NCBI GenBank assembly: GCA_021464245.1
Contig: JADCRB010000044.1
Coordinates: forward strand, 606,605-670,604
Origin: Carallia brachiata
Lineage: Eukaryota > Streptophyta > Magnoliopsida > Malpighiales > Rhizophoraceae
Direction: 5' to 3'
DNA length: 64,000 nucleotides
How positions within the stretch are numbered: position 1 is the stretch's first letter; every line of letters starts with the position of its first letter. Shown piece by piece: positions 49,693 to 59,537 of the stretch. The position numbers and the translations under genes are program-made. A model generated the notes under the pieces. The model worked only from the letters and a program-made list of their open reading frames with translations. It made no database searches and was not told where the DNA came from.

Positions 49693-50541
49693 ATAAACAG
49701 AATGAATTAAATTTTCATGTGACTCGAGTATCGGGTTTTTTTATCGTGCGTCGAGTTGCTCCCATGCGTCGAGAGGAATCTTCGGTTTCCGGCGTCGTCT
49801 GGCGCTTAGTTGGTCCCTGTGGCCGGTGTTAGTTTCCTCGTCAGGAATTTGGTGAGAGTTCAGTCGTTGTTTGGTCGTGGTTTCTCAGTTTGGGTGCCTT
49901 TGAGTCCTCTTCAGTGGGGTTCTTTCTTTGGTAGCAGCTGGTCATTCGCCTTCGCTCCCCTACCCCCCGGGTTGCCTTCGCGGTCGGTGTGGGGGTAAGG
50001 GAGGTGTTCAGTTTTTGAGTTCTAGGCCTGTGTGTACAGTCATCATGGGTGGGTCTACTTTTGTGGTCTGATGGCTCCGGCAACTTCGTGGCTTTTGGGG
50101 AGGATTTGTGGATAGAGGATGTTGTCTGTGTTCGGTTTATCTGCTCATCGACCCAGTATTTTGGGTGTGCTTGGTGCTGGGGTCATCCATCTTGATTCGT
50201 TGTTATGTAGCCTTCGGGTGTTTGGGCCTTTTGTGGCTGGTTCTCTTCTTGCTGGCTTTGCCGGTGCCGGTCTTTTCCCGGTGTGGGAGGGACTATGGAG
50301 CTTTGGGGGATGGGCTGCCCGTCGGCCTATGAGTCGAGTCCAGCTGGACTTTAGGCTTAGTCACTCCTCTTGTGGGTTGTGGAGTTGTTGGAGTCTGTTT
50401 GGGTTGTTGCATTCTGTACTAATTTTGGGCCTGCCTTATTGGACTGGACTTGTGTACTAGTTTGTTTTCTTTAATGGATACTTCCTTTGCTGTTGGTTCA
50501 AAAAAAACTAAAAAAAAAAAAAATAAACAGAATGAATTAAA
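49693..50541 (+). mobile_element. GC-rich poly-A retroelement (about 811 bp) with 19-bp target duplication
   Basis: ATAAACAGAATGAATTAAA occurs at 49693-49711 and 50523-50541. Between them lies 811 bases (49712-50522) of sequence much richer in G, T and C than its surroundings, ending TTGGTTCAAAAAAAACTAAAAA.., a poly-A tail on the plus strand. A long target duplication plus poly-A shows target-primed insertion by a LINE machinery. No reverse transcriptase frame is present and no pol III boxes were seen, so it is not a typical SINE. It may be an internally deleted LINE or a copied cellular RNA. Open frames of 74-113 codons inside lack known domains. Confidence 0.78.
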
Positions 50542-51214
50542 ATCGTAATACTAGATTGTTAAAAGTAACATTAAAATTATAAAAATACTTAATTTAAGAA
50601 AACTAACTAACTAAAAAAAGAAAACATTCGTATGCAACTATAAAAATATAACATCTATATAAAATTATTTTGGGCCTCGAGTTCATTAATTTTAGATATA
50701 TTAAATTTTAAATTTAAGGGATTTTAGTCTTGAGTTATTTCGGTTTTAGATTTGAAATTTTGAATTAATTACATAAATGGTTAATTTGAGTTTTAAATTA
50801 TTTTAATTTTAGACTACTCAAATTATTTCAATTTCGAGTGATTAGATTACAAATCAATCACCTTTTTTCATAACACAAGTTGGGTGGCGTTAGACTTTGG
50901 GCGGATTACGGTTCCTTTTTAACCTAAAAATTTAAATAGCTGACCTAATATGACTTTATAACATAATATTTTTCTCATAATTTTATTTTCCGTGTGTTGT
51001 ATGAAAAAGAGAGAGAGAGAGAGAGAGCAAACCACTGAAACGGTGACGTATGAAATAAAAAAAAAAAAAAAAAAAACCCACCGCGATAGAAGAAAGTGGG
51101 GTTGGCCACGCGTGGTCAACTGTTTGCAAAAGTCCGTCTGATCCTGAACTCGGAACTCCTCCGCTGCCCGAAACTAAACTCAAAACTCTCTCCTAAACTT
51201 CGTAGAATCAAAGA
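50542..51214. other. Promoter-side region of the RRM gene
   Basis: AT-rich DNA, a GA run near 51008-51028 and an A-run near 51058-51076. The last 100 bases are C-rich and may be the 5' leader. Confidence 0.4.
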
Positions 51215-52066
51215 ATGAGTCGCAAGAGGGACAAACCCTACCTCACGCGCCACGACAGCGCCCCTCTTCCCAAGCGCCGCCGCCCTCTACCTCCACCTTC
51301 GCCTCCCGCTGCCGACGAAGAAGACGGCGACAAGCCAGTCTCTAAGCCTCCCCCGCCGCCCGCCGTGGTGGTCATGGGTTTATCAACGGACTGCTCCGTC
51401 CTCGACCTCAAGTCCCGGTTCGAGATCTACGGCGCAATATCCCGGATCCGCATCGACCGGACGGCATCGGATCCATCACCTTCCGGTCCAAGGACTCCGC
51501 CGAAGCGGCCATTGCCGCTTCCCTTGACGCTTCCTTCGGCATAACAATTGACTCCAAAAGAGTAAACACACTCTCCCCCTTACAATTCTCCCGCTTTCGA
51601 ATCAAACTCCCTGTCTGGTTCCGAGAAAAATTATATATTTAGTGAGTCACGCGGGAGACATTCATTAATCCGAACTGTTTATTTATTTATTTATTTTTTC
51701 GAATTCAACTCATTTCATGATCCAATGGTAGCCAATTGCATGTCTACGGTTGCGTGCCAAAATCTTTTCTTTTTTGCAGGTACAAGTGTTATGGGCGACG
51801 GATCCACTTGCCCAATGGGGAAAAGGGTTGTTGGGGTTGTGGGTACTGGCAAGGACAATACGTCGTCGTCGTCGTCGAATTCGAAGCTTTTGCGGGCTGG
51901 GATGCCCTTAAGCAGACATGGGAGGAGCAATAAGCTTGCTTCAGCTATAGTGAATCCCAGAAGCAGTAGCAATGGTGGTGGTGGTGGTGATAATAGTTCT
52001 TTGACATCAGTGTTAGATGTGCCTTTTAAAGGCAGAGAAATCATTGCTTATGATGACATTCTCTAG
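51215..52066 (+). pseudogene. RRM RNA-binding protein gene with two apparent frameshifts
   Basis: Product would be a small RNA-binding protein with an RRM. Exon 1 begins at 51215: MSRKRDKPYLTRHDS, a Pro-rich stretch, then VVVMGLSTDCSVLDLKSRFE and IYGAISRIRIDR of the RRM. Near 51460 the frame slips by one base: RRM coding continues in another frame as GSITFRSKDSAEAAIAASLD, to a donor at about 51560 (AAAAGA|GTAAAC). Exon 2 starts at 51780 (TTGCAG|GTACAA) with VQVLWATDPLAQW, and slips again within GGGGAAAAGGG near 51820. It then reads SKLLRAGMPLSRHGR, LASAIVNPRS and ends KGREIIAYDDIL at 52066. Without correction translation stops in exon 1. Either the gene is broken or the assembly lost two bases. 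It resembles Arabidopsis At1g27050 from memory. Confidence 0.7.
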
Positions 52067-54143
52067 AATTTTCTCCTTAATTTTTAGAGGTTATTATTGG
52101 GATATATGATTTGAAGTGTGTCTAATTAAATTTAGTTGCTTGGATTTGAAGGTTTAGCAGAGGAGAAGAAATTAGAGTTAGTTTTTTTTTTTTTTTTTGG
52201 GTCTTTCATAATTTGGTTATTCTCTCAACTGGTCATGAATATTATGATAGGCTTTCTTGATATTTATTGTACAATTTTTTGTTTGTGGCTTTGAATGAAA
52301 TTTGGCTTTGTATGGATAGTGGTTACTACGGTTCTTCTGAATGTGAAACTTCTGTCATACCTTCCTGGTTCCATGTGGCCAGGATGGTCTTCATTTTTCT
52401 TCTTAAATGATATCAAGCTTCGTTTTTCTGTTTCTTTTTGGCCTGTTAAGCAGTTAAGGTTGGAGGTATAACAGTTTTATCCCATTAATTACTATATCAC
52501 CACTAGTTGATTACTTAACAATAATTGAAGTAATTAGAGTAATGGCCTCTAATTAGAACATCTGAAATTTGAATTCCAGTCTTTTTCTCTTTTTTTTAAA
52601 TTTTTTTAAATGGTTGGACTATTATTTTAAAGGATAAAAAAAATTACTATATCACCTTGCAAAATGTAAAAGCAAACATTAATATAAAAAAAAAGAGGTT
52701 TTTGGGCGATGAAGCATGAATGTAAGTACGGAATCACTCAAAAGTTGGGTTAAATTCAAATGGTACCACTAGACAGAAAAAAAATATTCAAGTACACAAG
52801 GTTTACACAACATATTTGTGTAGTGGTCTGGATAAGGTTTGATGTGCTTAATTTACCTTTTGTTCTCGCAAATAAGCTATGTTAAGAATTGGAACCGACC
52901 ACCGGGTGACAAGGTAAATACACCCTGACGATGTTGATTTCATTTCATTCTCCAAAACTAGAGTTGGTCATGAATGTATGGTCATGCTAAAGCAAAAAAA
53001 AAAAAAAAAAAAAAAAAACAATACCAAAAGAAGCTTTTCTATTCTAGAGCAAAAAGAGGAAGCTTTTCTATTCTCAGCCGACGTGTCGTTTATATAGGAA
53101 TTGCAGCTTGGTACGAGTCTACGACAACGTTGGATCCCTGTTCCAAGCCACTTCCGCGGCTCAACTGATGTGGCGATGCCCAGCCCGGCGTTACCTTTAA
53201 CTTTTTTTTTTTTTTTTTTAATCTGAGACGGTGCAGTATCTAATTTAATAGGTTAACTAATCTGAATTAATCCGAGCAAAACTTTAAAAGGTGGCAAAAG
53301 TCTCCCAAAAAATATTTAACGTGATTGCATTTTCAAAAATTTAAATTTGAGACCTCTGCATTCCTTTAGTACAAAAAGCACAGACTAATTTTTAGACTTT
53401 AAAAAGACAACCATTATATTGTTCTCTTAAAATTTTATTTAATCTTAAATTTTATATATTTATCAATAAATTTTGTAAATTAGTATTTTTATTATAAAAA
53501 GTTATTATTAAATACACGCGATATTTGCCTCATAGGCGCACAAAAACACAAGTGTATGTCTTCTTTGTGTTTTATCAAGTGTGTTTATGGAGGCAATTTT
53601 AATTTGCAAATAACAATAGGAAAAAAAGTTTAGAAGTAAAAATGATTAACAGTTCACATTCTTAATTTTTTAATTGTTAATTATAATTGATTTGTCTTTA
53701 AATAAATAATACAATAGATTATAAATTTTGACGAAATCAAATTTACGAACTTAATAATTATTATTAAATTATTCATAACCTCATATAATTAATTTACATT
53801 TACTTTTGACTTGACAAAAATTAAAAAGCCCATAATTTCTTGTGGAGAGACATTTTAACATCTCAACCGTATAAGCAGAGATATTCAATCATATATATAT
53901 ATAAAACAATTTTCAATCATGTTTATACGATAGAATTCTTTTAGTTATATTGTTATAGTGGCAAAATTTTTTATTTAGTCCAAAATTTTTCCGTACCAAA
54001 AATTAGGCAGATATTATTTTTTTGGGATGTTGCCTTGCTGGATAACACGTGTCATTCACGGTCTCGGAGGGCCGCTTTGGTTTTGTCTCATTGGGAAAAC
54101 AACTGCTTTGATAGTTAGAGGATAGGAGTATGCAGAGGGAAGA
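52067..54143. other. Intergenic region between the RRM and OEP24 genes
   Basis: 3' flank of the RRM gene, AT-rich DNA, A-runs near 52.99 kb and a T-run near 53.20 kb. Near 53.03-53.07 kb AGAAGCTTTTCTATTCT(A/C)(G) occurs twice. No supported gene. Confidence 0.4.
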
Positions 54144-56169
54144 ATGATAAGAAGCGCAGTTGTGGTGAAAGGCAACAAAGGCGTGGCCGGAACTCTGGCC
54201 GCCAACGCCGGGGACGTCAAGCTCAGAGGGGTCGTCGACAGCGCCATCTTCGGCAACGGAACCCCCGTGGAAGTCTCCGGCCTCTCTCTCTCCCTCGAGA
54301 AGCCTGGCTTCTTCATCGTCGACTATGATGTTCCCGAACAGGTATTTCTCTCAGTTGGCCCCATTGCTTTTGCCCCTGTGCATCTCGAGTTCGAGTCTCA
54401 GTCGGAACCAAGAGACCCTTTTGTTTGGTTGCTCTGAAAGTCTAGAAATTAAAATTCTGTGCAAGTCCTTAAAGATGAAAACTTTTCTGTGCCTATTAAC
54501 ATTACGTTTAATCTTTTTTAGTTTTTCCCTTTTTCCTTTTGCTGCTGTGCTATCTATATTTCATAGCAACCAAACAGAACATATCTCTGTATTTGGGTAA
54601 TTGTGGAGAATTTTGTATATTTACTCAAACTTTTGGTAGAACTGAAATTTAAAGTAGAAAGACCAAATGTGAGAGTTCCAATTTGTCAAAGGGAGTTTCT
54701 AGATTGGCTTGGTTTTGGTTGTGTGCAGGACGTCCGGTTCCAATTCATGAACACAGTGAATGTATTAGATAAACGGCTGAATTGGACTTATGCTCACTCG
54801 AGGAACGAAAACCGGACAGTTGTGGATGGAACCTTTGTTCTTGATCCAGCCAACAAGGTTTCTGCTAGCCATGAATTGCGCTCGAGGAATTGCAAGTTAA
54901 AGTATAGCTATGTGCACAGAGGGGCAACCTCTTTAGAGACATGCTATGATTTTGGGAAGAATTCTTGGGACTTGGCAGTGTCACATAGGTTTGACAGGTT
55001 TGACGGTGATGTAATAAAAGCTTCATACGAGACAGTGAGCAAGAAGCTGGGAATTGAGTGGTGGTGGAAATCATCATTGAGCCAAGAGGGAAGGTTTAAG
55101 GTATCTATCGTTTTTCTAGTAAATTCTGCTTCCTTGAATCGTTTTATTTGCAGTGATTAAAACATATTTTTAATTTGCACATTTATATTGGATCACAAAA
55201 TGAATTGCATGCTCATCTCACTTGTCGATCGAAAATTCTTCTCCTAAGTAGTCTCTTTTTTTGGCCCAGAAAAAATTGCATTATGGGTTCTAACTTGAAC
55301 AACCATGGTACGTTTGCCACCGAAGCAATGGCTTGGGATCCCGATGTACCCAAATGATGAACAATTCTTGTCCTGAGATTTAGTATTGGCCATTGGGATG
55401 TCTTACATGAGTTTGACTTTAAATGTTTGGAGCGCATTTCTTCCTTAGCATTGCATTTTGATAGAAAAAGAGTTCCTTACATTTTGTCCAATCAATTCCA
55501 TGGCCCTTGGAATGTGGGCCGTTAACCTGGAATTGTAGCAGGCCTGGCGTCTTATTACATGGAGGGGGCAAAAAACGTAGACAGCTACCATAAAACTAGT
55601 TTTTTTCCTACAAACACAGCTGCATATACGTTTGCTTTTGACAAGAATATTTAATTTAGCGTAGTTGAGTCAAAGTATGTGACATTTGAGGAGGAGACTT
55701 GTTTCAGCACTTCAGGAATTTGCAAAAGGAAGAAGAAATCCTTTTACCTGCCATCCGCATGAATACTTATATACATGTGTGCACGTAATTCTGTTCTTCT
55801 GCCTCATAAGGTGAAGCCATTGGTATCCATTCATGCACACACAGACCATAACATTTATGTGAAGATGCCTGGGCTCCTGGATAGTACATTATGAATGACT
55901 TTTAGCACAGATTACTCTAATATCTTGGTTTGCAATTTTCCCATGATTTGTAAATTACACGCAAATGTTGCTCAGCTAGATTAATGATCTTGTTCTCTAG
56001 GAAGAGATTAATTATTCAGACTGATGTAAAAACATCCTATCTTTGTACATGAACCATTTGACAAGTTTTGTCCACTTCATTCTAGCAGATTTTGGCAGCT
56101 TTCAATTTAGCAGAGGGGTTGCACATGCCAAAATTATCTGCGGAGAGCTCATGGAACTTCGAGGTATAA
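54144..56169 (+). CDS. OEP24: Chloroplast outer envelope pore protein 24 (OEP24)
   Basis: Beta-barrel channel of the plastid outer envelope; in pea OEP24 is a high-conductance pore passing sugars, phosphates and other metabolites. Exons: 54144-54341, 54729-55100, 56089-56169, all phase 0, total 216 codons, against 213 for the Arabidopsis protein as I recall. Family landmarks in order: NAGDVKLRGVVDSAIF, LSLEKPGFFIVDYDVPEQ, DVRFQFMNTVNV, YAHSRNENRTVVDGTFVLD, LKYSYVHRG, CYDFGKNSWDLAVSHRF, then in exon 3 AFNLAEGLHMPKLSAESSWNFEV. No cleavable presequence and no hydrophobic helices, as expected for an outer-envelope barrel. The second intron is nearly 1 kb. A leader of unclear length precedes the start. 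Confidence 0.92.
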
Positions 56170-58386
56170 TTCACAGGTTCAGCCTATGTCATTTTGCTGC
56201 CAAAACTGACTCCATAGCTTTTTGTGCTTAATTTAGTGTAAGATTTATTTTTCTCCTCAGAGCTTTTAGAAGTGTATCTTTCTCCTAATATTTTATCAAC
56301 AGAATCAATATCTTGCTGGGTTTGTACATGAGTTTTTACTAATCATTGGCTTCTATGTTTTCAATCATATATATATTTTGTATCATTTAAAATATAATCT
56401 AGCCTGCACATGACCTTTTTTTTCGGGGGGTTACATTGAATTAGGAGGGAGAGTTAACTATGAGTGAGGTTTATTTGAATATCAGACTCACCTTAAGTTT
56501 TATACTTGGTAGCCACCAAGTTATACCCAATAGTTACCCCAGATTTTTTTTTGCCCATGAAGTTTTATAAATGACAACTACATGGTGAGAAATTGGTTAG
56601 TGGATGCATGCTCTATAACATATTATAAGCAAGGTTGTTAAAATCGAAATCTTGATTAGAATTAATCTATGGTGTTTAGAATCGGATTAGAGAATTGTAA
56701 TATCTTATCTAAAATAAAAGAAAAAAAATATAATTGAAGAAAAATAAAAATTAACTAACAAATGGCATGAAACTCAATAATATAACTTTAATAACCTATG
56801 ATGCATCAAGTCAAGAATCAAAAGAATGAAAATATAATCATCGAAGTAGGATGTGAGATTTATAAAAAGAGGAGAGCTATTATATTTCGTAGTTCATTGT
56901 CTCATAAGACCCTAATAAATAAAGAAAAATAATGAAAATATAATAGTTTCAAATTTTAATTGATAAAAATCGAAAAAAAAAGTATAATGGACAATTAAAC
57001 ATTCATTCAAAATTATGATACTTTTTAATATTATATTTCATTATATCTAGTTGAATGATATTTTATGTTCATATATTTCTGAATGTTAGCATATACTCTT
57101 CCAAGCTTTTTGTTGTTGAACTTTTTGTGATATAATTTTCTTCATACATCTACAAAACATTTATTATGGTTGATATAAACTAAATTATAAGTGATTTATT
57201 ATTTTAATGGGACCACTTGATAATAAATGGGATAATTCAAATTTATTATTTTTTAAATCTACTTTTTCAAAAATAGAAGAAATAAATTTGAAACTTACAA
57301 ATTTACAATCTTACTACATAGTTACAATTTTACACGATTTTATATAATTCTAGAATCCTCTGTGTGATTCTATTGATCCTACAAAAAGACAATATTTTTA
57401 TATGAATATTTTACTTCTAATTATAAAGTAAAATTAAACCTTATTTATTTAACTATCATAATAAACTGAAAATTTGAACGAAAATCATAAATCTTACAAA
57501 TAAGATAGCTTTTCAAACTTAACATTTGAAACATTTGCAATTTTTTTTATTTAAGTAATTTCTGCAATAAAATGTTTCGGTTCAAAATTTTTAAAAACTT
57601 GACTTGAGAAAAAAAAAAAAAAACGAAAAACTTAGTTTGTATCAAATTGGCTCGGCTCATAGTTCAATTTAAGTTCTCTTTTTTTTCTTTTTTTTGGGGG
57701 GTGTGGTGTTGGCTTGGGGAAGGCAAAATCCATCCATAAAGGGTATTCTTTAAGTACGGTCTAATCTGGAATTTGATTCACTGCTCCGTCTGCTTAGTTC
57801 GGGCCGATTTAAGCCAAGACCATGAAGTTTCCTGGCTTATTTGTGCTGACATGCCTGCCTTGCATGCATTGCAAAGACATTGAGATTGGAACCAAGAAGG
57901 CCTCATCATGAGTAATGCATTCTTCAAATTCTTTTATTTATTTATTTTTTAGTCTTGGGAGAAGATTAAACTCATACAAGATGAAAGAGAGAAGAATATA
58001 GTCTTGTATGAGAAAAGAATATAGTAAGAGTCGAACTCCCAATTACATTATTGATCAACAAAATCAATAACTACTTAAATTAATATACAAGGTGTATTCC
58101 TCAAATTCATTCATTAAAGATAGTTAAAAGAGTCGGTGGAATGATATTTAATCAATGGAGATGTTTGCACTTTGCACTGTACATCAACAGCACTTCTACA
58201 TATCCCAATGGTCCTTGGAACTAGAATCTGACCACTCGCTCTTTGTTTACAAAGGGAATGGAAGGAAAGACAAAGGGAAACAAAACCTGCTGCATGTGTA
58301 ATGGCGTTCGTTCACGTTCTCGTCAGGATGACTAACTTCTCGGTTCCCATCTCTACGGCTCGACCACTACTGGGCGCTACGTATTT
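56170..58386. other. Intergenic region between converging OEP24 and PTST genes
   Basis: 3' flanks of both genes and AT-rich DNA. Near 56.63 kb CAAGGTTGTTAAAATC resembles the left end of the hAT MITE at 8.9 kb, but a matching right end or 8-bp duplication was not found. No gene supported. Confidence 0.45.
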
Positions 58387-59498
58387 TCATGTGACAGTAA
58401 GTAGATTATTCTCGAATCCATTGTTGTTAACAATGGGGCGTAAGGGATCAATCCGCCACTCACCATCAACAATGAACTTGATCTGTACCGTAACATGAGT
58501 TGCTCAGATGCTCTTATTCAACAAAAAGAAAAACCAGAAAGATATTACAATCAAGTTGGCCAACAAATATACCTCGTATCTTCCAGGGTACAACTTCAGA
58601 TACAAAGAAAAGACACCGGAATTCGACCTGTCCATCTTTCTCTGCAATGCAGTTAAGAGCAGGACTACAGTGATTAAAACCAAAAAAGACATATTGGTGC
58701 TCTTTTTTCATAAAGGAAAAAGCTTTAGAGGACAGAAAAATGGAACTCTGTAGAAGCCTCAGGATAGCCTTTATTATCAATTACAATTGATCAATTTTAG
58801 ATGGAAACAAACCTTGGTGGTCCAATTATCAAATGATCCAGCTAAGAGCACCTCTGAGGCTGAATTAGGCCAAACTATGTAGGCAATACGAAGAAGTTGT
58901 AAAGCTCTACGAGTATCATCAATCTTTTGCTGTTTCTCTTCCATTTGCTTCTGTGCATCGCTATAAAAATTATAACAAGACCTAGTAAGCGGCCAAGTAA
59001 ACAGGATTCAAAAGCTATGAAATGAATAAAAGAGCATTTACATGATTGCAAGCGTCATTTTCCCTTCCAGTACTGCTAGCTTCGCTCGGATTGAACGTAA
59101 TTTATTCTGGGCATTCATGATCTCATTTTGCTGGAACTCCAAAGCATCAGAAAGCTCCAGCAGATTTGCAATGGAGTTTTCATGATCCTAGTTCAGAATA
59201 CAGAACCAGATTAGAACGCACTGCACCAAAGCTGTTTAGATGCGAAAGAAGTGCACCATAAAATTACCAAAATTGCAGAAATTATGCAATTGAGGAGATG
59301 AAAAATAATCTTGAGAATGCACTTGTATTTTCCTCAAAGATAAAGCCTGATCCAAAATGAACAAAATCAAATAGGATCACAAAATATCTAATGTAAAGAA
59401 GTCATCACTCCACACTAAGGCTTTGTTGTTGTAGTTGTTATTATTAATTTGTAGCTGTGTGCGATGCGTGTGTGTGTGTGAGAGAGAGAGAGCGAGAG

Positions 59499-59537
<39 letters not shown>

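Noticed and set aside
49810..50460. Open frames of 62-113 codons inside the 49.7-kb poly-A element
   Set aside because: No known domain, and two frames overlap; long frames are expected in the G/T-rich, stop-poor sequence.
56630..57420. Second copy of the hAT MITE starting CAAGGTTGTTAAAATC
   Set aside because: No matching right terminus or 8-bp duplication could be found; only the left end resembles it.
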